DNA of 64,000 nucleotides from Castellaniella ginsengisoli (GTDB taxonomy: Bacteria > Pseudomonadota > Gammaproteobacteria > Burkholderiales > Burkholderiaceae_B). The notes under the pieces are model-generated. The model had not been told where the DNA came from, did not search any database, and saw only the letters and a list, made by a program, of their open reading frames with translations. The position numbers and the translations under genes are program-made. Positions 52,961-61,266 of the stretch are shown piece after piece (position 1 is the first letter of the stretch; every line of letters begins with the position of its first letter). The stretch lies in assembly GCF_039523235.1 (NCBI RefSeq), contig NZ_BAAAEX010000006.1. One strand, given 5' to 3'.

Positions 52961-53701
52961 TCAGTGCAGGATCTGGCTGAGAAAGAGCTTGGTGCGTTCG
53001 TGCTTCGGATCGTCGAAGAAGGCGTCGGGCGCGTTCTGCTCGATGATCTGGCCGTAGTCCATGAAGATCACCCGGTCGGCGACCTTGCGCGCGAACCCCA
53101 TCTCGTGGGTCACGCACAGCATCGTCATGCCGGTCTCCTCGGCCAGCTCGACCATGACGTCCAGCACTTCCTTGACCATTTCCGGATCCAGGGCGGAAGT
53201 CGGCTCGTCGAACAGCATGATCTTGGGATTCATGCACAGGGACCGGGCGATGGCGACGCGCTGTTGCTGGCCGCCCGAGAGCTGGCCCGGGAATTTGTTG
53301 GCCTGCTCGGGGATGCGCACCCGTTCCAGGTATTTCATGGCGGTCGCCTCGGCCTCGGCTTTCGGGCGCTTGAGCACCCAGACCGGCCCCAGCGTCAGGT
53401 TCTCCAGCACCGTCATGTGGGGAAACAGGTTGAAGTGCTGGAACACCATGCCGACGTCCCGGCGGATGGCTTCGATCTGTTTGAGGTCGTTGGTCAGTTC
53501 CGTGCCGTCGACGATGATCTGGCCTTCCTGGTGCTCTTCCAGGCGGTTGATGCAACGGATCATGGTGGATTTACCCGACCCGGAAGGACCGCAGATCACG
53601 ATGCGCTCGCTGGGCGCGACTTCGAGGTTCAGGTCCTTCAGGACATGGAACTGGCCGTACCACTTGTTGACGTTCTGCAGGCGGATGATGGGTTCCGACA
53701 T
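52961..53701 (-). CDS. aapP: Amino-acid ABC transporter ATP-binding protein (AapP/GlnQ)
   Basis: 246 residues from the ATG at 53701 (MSEPIIRLQNVNKWYGQFHV). Walker A is GPSGSGKSTMIRCIN near 40, the C-loop is LSGGQQQRVAIARSL, and Walker B is IMLFDEPTSALDPEM. It powers the two permeases upstream. It is the last gene of an aapJ-Q-M-P cluster, 48 bases from aapM. Confidence 0.95.
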   Translation of the reverse strand: MSEPIIRLQNVNKWYGQFHVLKDLNLEVAPSERIVICGPSGSGKSTMIRCINRLEEHQEGQIIVDGTELTNDLKQIEAIRRDVGMVFQHFNLFPHMTVLENLTLGPVWVLKRPKAEAEATAMKYLERVRIPEQANKFPGQLSGGQQQRVAIARSLCMNPKIMLFDEPTSALDPEMVKEVLDVMVELAEETGMTMLCVTHEMGFARKVADRVIFMDYGQIIEQNAPDAFFDDPKHERTKLFLSQILH

Positions 53702-53749
53702 GGACGAAAGCTCCTGGGCGGCGGGGCCGATGCCCCGCCGCGGCAAAGA

Positions 53750-54844
53750 TTAACGGTGCTGCCCTTGATCCAACTGGCGTTCCAGCGACAGGCTGTAGCG
53801 CGAGATCGAGTAGCAGAAGACGAAATAGATGGCCGAGATGAACAGATAGGATTCCGTGCTGAACCCGCGCCAGACGGCGTCGGACACGGCCGCCTTGGCC
53901 GCCTGGGTCAGGTCGAAGATGCCGATGATCACCACCAGGGAGGTATCCTTGAACAAGGAAATGAAGATCCCCACCAGCGGCGGAATGACGATCTTCAGCG
54001 CCTGGGGCAGGATGATCTTGCGCATCTGCTGCCAGTAGCCCAGGCCCAGGGAATCGGCGCCCTCGTACTGGCCCTTGGGGATGGCCTGCAGGCCGCCGCG
54101 CACGGTTTCGGCCACATAGGCCGCCGCGAACAGGATGATGGCGATCTGGGCGCGCAGCAGCTTGTCGATGGAAAAACCTTCCGGCAAGAAGAGCGGCAGC
54201 ATGACCGAGGACATGAACAGCAGGCTGACCAGGGGGACGCCACGGATCAGCTCGATGTAGACCACGCATACGGCCTTGACGCCCGGCATGTGCGAACGCC
54301 GCCCCAGGGCGAGCAGCAGCCCGAAGGGAAAGGCGAAGGCGATGCCGAAGGTCGACAGGATCAGGGTCAGGGGCAGGCCGCCCCATTTGGCGTTCTCGAC
54401 ATAGGTGAGGCCCAGGACCCCGCCCCACATCAGCACGCCCACGGCCACCAGGCAGACCAGCCACATCAGCCCCAGGAACGGCCGCCAGAACCAGCGGATG
54501 CAACTGCAGACGATGACGCCCACCAGGATCACGGACGCCAGCAGCGGGCGCCATTGCTCGTCGTAGGGGTAGATGCCGAACAGGATCAGGCGGTGCTTCT
54601 CGCGCACGAAGGCCCAGCAGTAGCCGCCCGTCGCGCGGCACTCGGCCGCCGTCGTGGCGGCGAAATCGGGCTTGACGAACAGATAGTCGATCAAGGCCGG
54701 AATCGCCATCAACAGGATCCACAGGGCCAGGATCGTCAGGATCGCGTTCAACGGCGAGGAAAACAGCCGGCTGCGCAGCCAGCCGATGACGCCCGCATCG
54801 GTGTGCGGGGGCCGGCGCCCGGTGCCAGGGAGGGTATGGTCCAT
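53750..54844 (-). CDS. aapM: General L-amino acid ABC transporter permease (AapM)
   Basis: 364 residues. A long N-terminal part with extra helices is followed by the HisM-like permease domain (ANAKWGGLPLTLILSTFGI near 168). The EAA loop, where the ATPase binds, is GADSLGLGYWQQMRKIILPQ. It follows aapQ with no gap: the aapQ stop codon abuts the aapM ATG. Together with aapQ it forms the membrane channel. Confidence 0.93.
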   Translation of the reverse strand: MDHTLPGTGRRPPHTDAGVIGWLRSRLFSSPLNAILTILALWILLMAIPALIDYLFVKPDFAATTAAECRATGGYCWAFVREKHRLILFGIYPYDEQWRPLLASVILVGVIVCSCIRWFWRPFLGLMWLVCLVAVGVLMWGGVLGLTYVENAKWGGLPLTLILSTFGIAFAFPFGLLLALGRRSHMPGVKAVCVVYIELIRGVPLVSLLFMSSVMLPLFLPEGFSIDKLLRAQIAIILFAAAYVAETVRGGLQAIPKGQYEGADSLGLGYWQQMRKIILPQALKIVIPPLVGIFISLFKDTSLVVIIGIFDLTQAAKAAVSDAVWRGFSTESYLFISAIYFVFCYSISRYSLSLERQLDQGQHR

Positions 54845-56032
54845 CTATCGCTCCACCAGCGCGATGCGCTTGTTGTACCAATTCATGAAGACCGAGATCG
54901 ACAGGCTGACCACCAGATAGGCCGCCATGATGATCATGATGCCTTCGATGGCCTGCCCGGTCTGGTTCAGGATGGTGTTGGTGACGGCCACGATATCGGG
55001 ATAGCCGATGGCCACGGCCAGCGAGCTGTTCTTGGTGAGGTTCAGGTATTGGCTGGTCATGGGCGGAATGATGACCCGCATGGCCTGGGGCAGGATCACC
55101 AGGCGCAGCGTGCGCGACCGCGACAGGCCGATCGAGGAGGCGGCCTCCCATTGGCCCTGGCTGACGGCCTGGACGCCGGAGCGCACGACCTCGCCCACAA
55201 AGGCCGAAGTGTAGGTCACCAGCCCCAGCAACAACGCCGAGAACTCGGGCGACATGTTCAGGCCGCCCTGGAAATTGAAGCCCTTGAGTTCGGGCCGGTC
55301 GATTTCGAGCGAACCGCCGCCGATCCAGAAAGCCAGCAGGGGCACGGCCACGAGCAGCCCGAGGGCGGCCCGCCCGAGGGGGAAGATCTTGCCGGTGGCG
55401 TCCTGGTGGCGGCGCGCCCAATGGGCCAGCACCACGATCAGCACGATGGCCAGCGCCAGGCCGCCGAAGATCCAGTCCATGGCGTCGCCCTTGAGCCAGG
55501 GAATCTTGAAGCCGCGATTGGAAATGAAAACGTCCGGCAGGGGCTGCAGCGCCTGGCGCGGGCCGGGCATGATCTCGGTGATCAGGGCATACCAGAAGAA
55601 AAGCTGCAGCAGCAGCGGAATATTGCGCATGACCTCGATGTAGAGGCCGGCCAGGCGCGAGATCAGCCAGTTCTTGGACAGGCGGCTGATGCCCAGCAGC
55701 GTGCCGAACAGGGTGGCGGCGATCACGCCGATCACGGAAACCTTGAGGGTGTTCAGCAGGCCGACCACGACCGCATGGCCATAGGTGTCGGCGGGAGAGT
55801 ATTCCACCATCGATTCGCCGATGGCGAAGCCGGCTTCCTCGTGCAGGAAGTCGAAACCGGTGGAGATGTTGCGCGCCGCCAGATTGTGCAGCGTGTTGGA
55901 CGACAGGTACCACACGCCCAGGCCGACCAGGCCCAGGATCAGAATCTGATAGATCAGCGCGCGCGTCGCGGGGTCGTTCCAGGACCAGCGCCGGCGAGGC
56001 GCCCTGGGTACGCGAGGTGTTGTTTGAGTCAT
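54845..56032 (-). CDS. aapQ: General L-amino acid ABC transporter permease (AapQ)
   Basis: 395 residues with about eight membrane helices. The permease block is NTLKVSVIGVIAATLFGTLL near 95, and the EAA-type loop is AASSIGLSRSRTLRLVILPQ. The insertion between helices is typical of AapQ/BztB. It is preceded by two strong intergenic hairpins that separate it from the binding-protein gene. Confidence 0.93.
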   Translation of the reverse strand: MTQTTPRVPRAPRRRWSWNDPATRALIYQILILGLVGLGVWYLSSNTLHNLAARNISTGFDFLHEEAGFAIGESMVEYSPADTYGHAVVVGLLNTLKVSVIGVIAATLFGTLLGISRLSKNWLISRLAGLYIEVMRNIPLLLQLFFWYALITEIMPGPRQALQPLPDVFISNRGFKIPWLKGDAMDWIFGGLALAIVLIVVLAHWARRHQDATGKIFPLGRAALGLLVAVPLLAFWIGGGSLEIDRPELKGFNFQGGLNMSPEFSALLLGLVTYTSAFVGEVVRSGVQAVSQGQWEAASSIGLSRSRTLRLVILPQAMRVIIPPMTSQYLNLTKNSSLAVAIGYPDIVAVTNTILNQTGQAIEGIMIIMAAYLVVSLSISVFMNWYNKRIALVER

Positions 56033-56050
56033 AGGATGCGGGCGGTGAAG

Positions 56051-56107
56051 GCGGCGGCAGCAGCCGCCGCCGCTGGAACCCGGCCGCCGGGAGAACCCCG
56101 GCGGCCG
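56051..56107 (-). promoter_or_regulatory. Two hairpins between aapJ and aapQ
   Basis: GCGGCGGC/GCCGCCGC (56051-56058, 56063-56070) and an 11-base pair CGGCCGCCGGG/CCCGGCGGCCG (56081-56091, 56097-56107) lie just after the aapJ stop. Such stems commonly stabilise the upstream mRNA or partly stop transcription so that more binding protein than permease is made. This is an inference by analogy. Confidence 0.6.
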
Positions 56108-56133
56108 AAAGAACCGTGGAGCGGATCAGGCGA

Positions 56134-57150
56134 TCAGCGGATCGGCCAGGCGTACATCACGCCGCCCTTGGTCCACTGGGCGTTCAAGCCGCGCTCGAGC
56201 TTGAGCGGGGAGCCCATGCCGATGTTGCGTTCGAACGATTCGCCATAGTTGCCGACCTGTTCGATGATGTTGTAGGCCCATTTCTTGTCCAGGCCCAGGC
56301 CCTTGCCCATGTCGCCGGACACGCCCAGGATGCGCTGGATGTTGGGGTTGGGGCTCTTGAGCATCTCGTCCAGGTTCTTCGAGGTGATGCCGTACTCTTC
56401 GGCCTCGACCATGGCGTTCAGCGCCCAGCGCACCACCATGAACCACTCGTCGTCACCCTGGCGGACCATGGGGCCCAGGGGTTCCTTGGAGAAGTCTTCC
56501 GGCAGGATGATGTAGTCGTCCGGCGTGGCCGAGGAGGCGCGCAGGCTGCCCAACTGGGATTTGTCGCTGGTGACCACGTCGCAGCGGCCGGCCTCGAAGG
56601 TGCGGAAGCCTTCTTCAGAGGTGTTGATCACGACCGGCTTGAAGTCGAGCTTGTTGGCGCGGAACCAGTCGGCCAGGTTGAGCTCGGTGGTGGTGCCCTG
56701 CAGCACGCAGACGGAGGCGCCGCCCAGCTCGGTCGCGCTCTTCACGCCCAGGCTCTTCTTGACCAGCACGCCCTGGCTGTCATAGTAGTTGACGCCGGCG
56801 CTCATCAGGCCCAGCGTGGTGTCGCGGGACATGGTGGCGGTGGTATTGCGGGTGAGCACGTCGACCTCGCCCGACTGCAGGGCGGTGAAGCGCTGCTGGG
56901 TGGTCAGCGGAGTGACCTTGAACTTGCTGGCGTCGCCGAAGACCATGGCGGCCACGGCCCGGCACATATCGACGTCGATGCCTTTCCAGACACCCTTGCT
57001 GTCGGCTTGCGAGAAGCCCGGCAGACCGGCGTTCACGCCGCATTGCACGAAGCCGCGCGCCTTGATGGCATCGAAGGTTTCACCTGCCTGAGCAGTGGTG
57101 CCGGCAAACAGCAGTGCCGCACCGACAGCTGCGAGTTTCATGAATTTCAT
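56134..57150 (-). CDS. aapJ: General L-amino acid ABC transporter substrate-binding protein (AapJ)
   Basis: 338 residues from the third codon of MTMKFMKL (ATG at 57150), because AAAGG is 6 bases upstream. The signal peptide is MKFMKLAAVGAALLFAGTTA, with cleavage after AQA at 22. The mature protein begins GETFDAIKARGFVQCGVNAG and has SKGVWKGIDVDMCRAVAAMV. AapJ binds many L-amino acids. It is the first gene of the operon and is followed by hairpins. Confidence 0.95.
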   Translation of the reverse strand: MKFMKLAAVGAALLFAGTTAQAGETFDAIKARGFVQCGVNAGLPGFSQADSKGVWKGIDVDMCRAVAAMVFGDASKFKVTPLTTQQRFTALQSGEVDVLTRNTTATMSRDTTLGLMSAGVNYYDSQGVLVKKSLGVKSATELGGASVCVLQGTTTELNLADWFRANKLDFKPVVINTSEEGFRTFEAGRCDVVTSDKSQLGSLRASSATPDDYIILPEDFSKEPLGPMVRQGDDEWFMVVRWALNAMVEAEEYGITSKNLDEMLKSPNPNIQRILGVSGDMGKGLGLDKKWAYNIIEQVGNYGESFERNIGMGSPLKLERGLNAQWTKGGVMYAWPIR

Positions 57151-57384
57151 AGTCATCCTTTCCCGATTGAGCAAGTGGCATTGAACAACACGGAATACAA
57201 TCTCGTGGAATTGATCCGTCTGGGCTAGATCGTAGCCTGCCACCGCAGGCCTGAGACATGCGGGATATCCCTGCTCCCGCCATGGCAATCGGCCCGCGCC
57301 ACGGCGGTCTTCCCAGCCGGATCCATCCCGGATCGACCCCGAAACGGCCAGCCGGGCATATTACGCTAAGTACACCAGGCGCGC

Positions 57385-58056
57385 ATGATCGAATTCCAGC
57401 ATGTCTTCAAATCCTTCGGCCGGGGGCGCAATATCCTCGCCGACGTCAACTTCGGCATTGAGCCCGGGGAATTCGTCTTCGTCTCGGGCCCCTCGGGCGC
57501 GGGCAAGTCCACCCTGCTGAAACTGGTCGGGGGGCTGGAACCCGCCAGCCGGGGCGCCGTCACGGTCAACGGCCACCGTCTCGACCGGCTGTCGGCGCGC
57601 ACGCTGCCCTACCTGCGCCGCACCGTCGGCCTGATCCTGCAGGACGCCCACCTGCTGTTCGACCGCAATGCCTTCGACAACGTCATGCTGCCGCTGGCCG
57701 TGCTGGGCCTGGATCGCGCCACGGCCGCCACCCGCGCGCGCGCCGCCATGGAAAAAGTCGGCCTGCGCGGCAAGGAAGACCTTTCGCCCATCGAATTGTC
57801 CGGCGGCGAACAGCAGCGCCTGGCCATCGCCCGCGCCATCGTGGGCCGGCCCGCCATCCTGATCGCCGATGAACCCACCGCCAACCTGGATCACGACAGC
57901 GCCACCCGCATCATGGACGTATTCCGCGACTTCAACCGGGTCGGCGTCACGACCTTGATCGCCTCTCACGACACCGCGCTCATGACCCGCTATGCGAGGC
58001 GCACGCTGCGCATCGACGCCGGGCGCTTCGAAGACATCGCGGGGGTGCCGGCATGA
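57385..58056 (+). CDS. ftsE: Cell division ATP-binding protein FtsE
   Basis: 223 residues. Walker A is GPSGAGKSTLLKLVGG near 36, the signature is LSGGEQQRLAIARAI, and Walker B is ILIADEPTANLD. FtsE with FtsX controls murein hydrolases at the septum. The N-terminus MIEFQHVFKSFGRGRNIL is typical. ftsX begins 31 bases later, with ribosome site AGGAGG. Confidence 0.96.
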   Translation: MIEFQHVFKSFGRGRNILADVNFGIEPGEFVFVSGPSGAGKSTLLKLVGGLEPASRGAVTVNGHRLDRLSARTLPYLRRTVGLILQDAHLLFDRNAFDNVMLPLAVLGLDRATAATRARAAMEKVGLRGKEDLSPIELSGGEQQRLAIARAIVGRPAILIADEPTANLDHDSATRIMDVFRDFNRVGVTTLIASHDTALMTRYARRTLRIDAGRFEDIAGVPA

Positions 58057-58087
58057 ACGGCACGCCCCGCAACACCAGGAGGGCGTC

Positions 58088-58996
58088 ATGAACCGCTGGC
58101 TGCGGCATCACCGGTACGCCCTGGCCGTGGCGCTGCGGCGCCTGCGCCAGCACCCCTTCTCATCCCTGGCCAACATCGCGGTCATCGCCCTGATGCTGGC
58201 CGTGCCCGTTCTGGGAGCCTCGATCCTGCAGTCCAGCCAGCCGCTCGCCCGGCAACTGGCGGTCGCGCCGGAACTGACGCTGTTCCTGAAGGCCGGCACC
58301 CCGGCCGCCGCGCAGCAGGCCCTGCTGGCGCGCGTGCGCGAGCAGGGCGGCGGGCACATCGCCCAGGCCCGGCTGATGCCGCGCGACCAGGCCATGGCCC
58401 AGTTGCGCGCCGATCCGACCTGGGCGCGCGCCCTGGACGCCCTGCCCGACAACCCCTTGCCCGACGCCCTCATCGTCACCCTGCGCGATTCCGACACTCC
58501 GGCGCGCGAAGCGGCCGACCTGGCCGAAGCCTGGCGCCAATGGCCGGAAATCCAGGAAATCCAGCTCGACAGCGAATGGGTGCGGCGCCTGGAATCCCTG
58601 CTCGCCTTCATCCGGGTGGGGCTTGGCATGCTGGCGGGCGCCGTGGTCATCGTCGTATTGGCGACCGTGTTCAATACCGTGCGCCTGCAGGCGCTGACCC
58701 AGCGCGAGGAAATCGCCGTCGCCCGGCTGGTGGGCGCGACCGAATCCTTCGTCCGCCGCCCCTTCCTGTATCTGGGCGCCCTCACCGGCCTGGCCGCCAG
58801 CCTGCTGGCGCTGCTGCTGGCCTGGCTGGCGCTGACCCCGCTGAATGCGATTCTGGGCGGTTTCGCCCGCAGCTACGGCGTGGACTGGGCGATCCGCCTG
58901 CCGGCGGCCCCGGACCTGCTGTTGTCCGGCCTGCTGGTGGCCCTGCTGGGCGCCGTCGCGGCGCGCCTGTCGGTCACGCGCCGCACCCGGTTCTGA
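58088..58996 (+). CDS. ftsX: Cell division protein FtsX
   Basis: 302 residues. The ATG at 58088 follows AGGAGG. A cytoplasmic N-terminus and first helix (SSLANIAVIALMLAVPVLGA near 26) lead to a periplasmic domain (about 50-165). Three more helices follow (VGLGMLAGAVVIVVLATVF, LYLGALTGLAASLLALLLAW, LLSGLLVALLGAVAARL). Its stop overlaps the mutY start as TGATG. Confidence 0.95.
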   Translation: MNRWLRHHRYALAVALRRLRQHPFSSLANIAVIALMLAVPVLGASILQSSQPLARQLAVAPELTLFLKAGTPAAAQQALLARVREQGGGHIAQARLMPRDQAMAQLRADPTWARALDALPDNPLPDALIVTLRDSDTPAREAADLAEAWRQWPEIQEIQLDSEWVRRLESLLAFIRVGLGMLAGAVVIVVLATVFNTVRLQALTQREEIAVARLVGATESFVRRPFLYLGALTGLAASLLALLLAWLALTPLNAILGGFARSYGVDWAIRLPAAPDLLLSGLLVALLGAVAARLSVTRRTRF

Positions 58997-60081
58997 TGCG
59001 GCGCCCGACCGCGACGCCCGGCAGCGCCGCTGCCCGCATCGCCGCGTGGCAGCATCGGGCCGGGCGCCACGGCCTGCCCTGGCAAGGCACCCGCGACCCT
59101 TATCGCATCTGGTTGTCGGAAATCATGCTGCAGCAGACCCAGGCGGCCACGGTGGTGCCCTACTACACGCGTTTTCTGGATCTGTTTCCCACCGTCATCG
59201 ACCTGGCCGACGCACCGCAGGATGCCGTCCTGCAGGCCTGGGCCGGCCTGGGTTACTACGCCCGCGCACGCAACCTGCACCGCTGCGCACAGGCATTGCG
59301 CGACCAGTTCGGCGGCCGCTTTCCCGCCCGCGCCGCCGAACTGGCGCAACTGCCGGGCATCGGCCCCTCGACCGCCGCCGCCATCGCCGCTTTTGCCTTC
59401 GGAGAGCGCGCGCCGATCCTGGACGGCAACGTGCGCCGCGTGCTGGCGCGCTATTTCGCGGTCGAGGGCGACCCGACGGCGGCACGGACGGCTCGGCAGC
59501 TTTGGGAGCACGCACAGGCGCTGCTCGCCGCCGCGCCCGCCGAACTGGACATGACGGCCTACACACAAGGCCAGATGGACCTGGGGGCCACGATCTGCAC
59601 CCGGACGCAGCCCGACTGCGCGCGCTGCCCGCTGGCACCGGATTGCCGGGCGCGGATCGAGAACCGCCAGGACGAACTGCCGGCGCCGCGCGCGCGGCGG
59701 GCGCAGCCGCTGCGCCATGGGTGGATGCTGATCGCCGAATGCGAGCGCCGCGTGCTGCTGGAACGCAGGCCGGATTCGGGCATCTGGGGCGGCCTGTGGG
59801 CCTTGCCGCAATTCGAGGATGCCCTCGCGCTGCGGGCCGCCTGCGCCAGCCTGTCCGCCGCCTCGGCGCCGCAGGCGATGGCGGCGGTCGATCACGTCTT
59901 CACGCATTTCCGGCTTCGCATGCACCCCTGCCGGCTGCAACTGCCGGACGGGGCCGCCCCGGCGACGGGCCACGCGGACCGCGCCTGGGTGCCCGTCGGC
60001 GAACTGGGCGCCTACGGCATGCCGGCGCCCATCGCCCGCCTGCTGGGCAGCCTGTACGACGGCGCGCCCCCGCTGCGCTGA
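58996..60081 (+). CDS. mutY: A/G-specific adenine DNA glycosylase MutY
   Basis: 361 residues. It removes A mispaired with 8-oxoG. The catalytic Glu is in SEIMLQQTQ (residue 42), the helix-hairpin-helix is LPGIGPSTAAAIAAF with Asp in LDGNVRRVLARYF, and the 4Fe-4S ligands are CTRTQPDCARCPLAPDC. A C-terminal NUDIX-like domain recognises 8-oxoG (ERRPDSGIWGGLWALPQFE). It starts inside the ftsX stop. It is convergent with rodA. Confidence 0.97.
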   Translation: MRRPTATPGSAAARIAAWQHRAGRHGLPWQGTRDPYRIWLSEIMLQQTQAATVVPYYTRFLDLFPTVIDLADAPQDAVLQAWAGLGYYARARNLHRCAQALRDQFGGRFPARAAELAQLPGIGPSTAAAIAAFAFGERAPILDGNVRRVLARYFAVEGDPTAARTARQLWEHAQALLAAAPAELDMTAYTQGQMDLGATICTRTQPDCARCPLAPDCRARIENRQDELPAPRARRAQPLRHGWMLIAECERRVLLERRPDSGIWGGLWALPQFEDALALRAACASLSAASAPQAMAAVDHVFTHFRLRMHPCRLQLPDGAAPATGHADRAWVPVGELGAYGMPAPIARLLGSLYDGAPPLR

Positions 60082-60123
60082 CCCGCCCACCCGGCACGGG
60101 CCGCACTCAGGCTCGGGCCGCGC

Positions 60124-61266
60124 TCACCCATCCGGGCGGGGGGGCTGCGCGCCGATGCTCATCAGCAGGCCGCAGGCCACCCCCAGCGTCATCAGCGCCG
60201 TGCCGCCGTAGCTCATGAAAGGCAGCGGCACCCCCACCACCGGCAGCACGCCGGTCACCATGCCGATGTTCACGAACACGTACACGAACATCATCATGGA
60301 CATGGCGCCGGCCAATAACCGCCCGAACTGGGTGGGCGCCCGCACGGTGATCGTCAGGCCGCGCAACACCAGCAACATGTACAGGATCAGCAGCACCACC
60401 CCGCCGTACAGGCCGAATTCCTCGGCGTATACGGCGAAGATAAAGTCCGTGGTCCGTTCGGGAATGAAGTCCAGGTGCGTCTGGGTGCCCTGCATGTAGC
60501 CCTTGCCGTACAGGCCGCCCGAACCGACCGCGATCATGGACTGGATGGTATGAAAGCCCTTGCCCAGCGGATCCGAGCCCGGATTGAGCAGCACGCAGAC
60601 GCGGTATTTCTGATAATCGTGCAGCACCACCCAATCCACCTCGGGCTGGCAGATCTGGTCTTCGTACGCCACCAGCGTTCCCAGCGCCAGCGTCACCGCC
60701 AGCACCGCCGGTATCAGCAGCTTGAACGACAGGCCGGCAAAATAGATCACGCAAAAGCCGGAGGCCAGCACCAGCAGCGCCGTGCCCAGATCCGGCTGGT
60801 CGATGATGAGCCCCGCGGGCACCGCCAGCAGCACCCCGGCCACCAGGAAGTCCAGGACGCGGAAACGATTGGCCGACTGGCGCTGGAAATACCAGGCCAG
60901 CATCAGCGGCACGGCGATCTTCATCATCTCCGAGGGCTGGATGCGCGTGATGCCGAGATTCAACCAGCGGGTTGCGCCCTTGCTGGTCTCTCCGAACAGC
61001 ATGACCGCCACCAGCAGGCCCACCCCGAGCACATAGAACAAGGGCGCTGCACGCATGATCCAGGCCGGGCGCAACAGCGCGACGAACCACATGGCCGCAA
61101 ACGCCAGCAGGAAGTTGCGCAACTGATCGGCGAAGCGCCAATCGGTATTGCCCACCGCCGAATGCATGGTGGCCATGCCGACCAGAGCCATGACGACCAG
61201 CAGAATCAGCAGAGGCCAATCCAGCACCGCGAACATGCGGCGCGCCGCCTGCACGATCAGCTTCAT
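60124..61266 (-). CDS. rodA: Rod shape-determining protein RodA
   Basis: 380 residues, a SEDS glycosyltransferase with about ten membrane helices. Signatures include FRVLDFLVAGVLLAVPAGLI, IIDQPDLGTALLVLASG and VGSGGLYGKGYMQGTQTHLD. It polymerises peptidoglycan with PBP2 during elongation. The ATG overlaps the mrdA stop (ATGA). The gap to mutY is 42 bases and lacks a good terminator. Confidence 0.97.
   Translation of the reverse strand: MKLIVQAARRMFAVLDWPLLILLVVMALVGMATMHSAVGNTDWRFADQLRNFLLAFAAMWFVALLRPAWIMRAAPLFYVLGVGLLVAVMLFGETSKGATRWLNLGITRIQPSEMMKIAVPLMLAWYFQRQSANRFRVLDFLVAGVLLAVPAGLIIDQPDLGTALLVLASGFCVIYFAGLSFKLLIPAVLAVTLALGTLVAYEDQICQPEVDWVVLHDYQKYRVCVLLNPGSDPLGKGFHTIQSMIAVGSGGLYGKGYMQGTQTHLDFIPERTTDFIFAVYAEEFGLYGGVVLLILYMLLVLRGLTITVRAPTQFGRLLAGAMSMMMFVYVFVNIGMVTGVLPVVGVPLPFMSYGGTALMTLGVACGLLMSIGAQPPRPDG

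Noticed and set aside
52964..56248. A 1,094-codon open frame on the plus strand
   Set aside because: It lies antisense to the complete aap operon. It is His/Gln/Arg/Asp-rich, without a family motif, and is explained by high GC and codon bias of the real genes.
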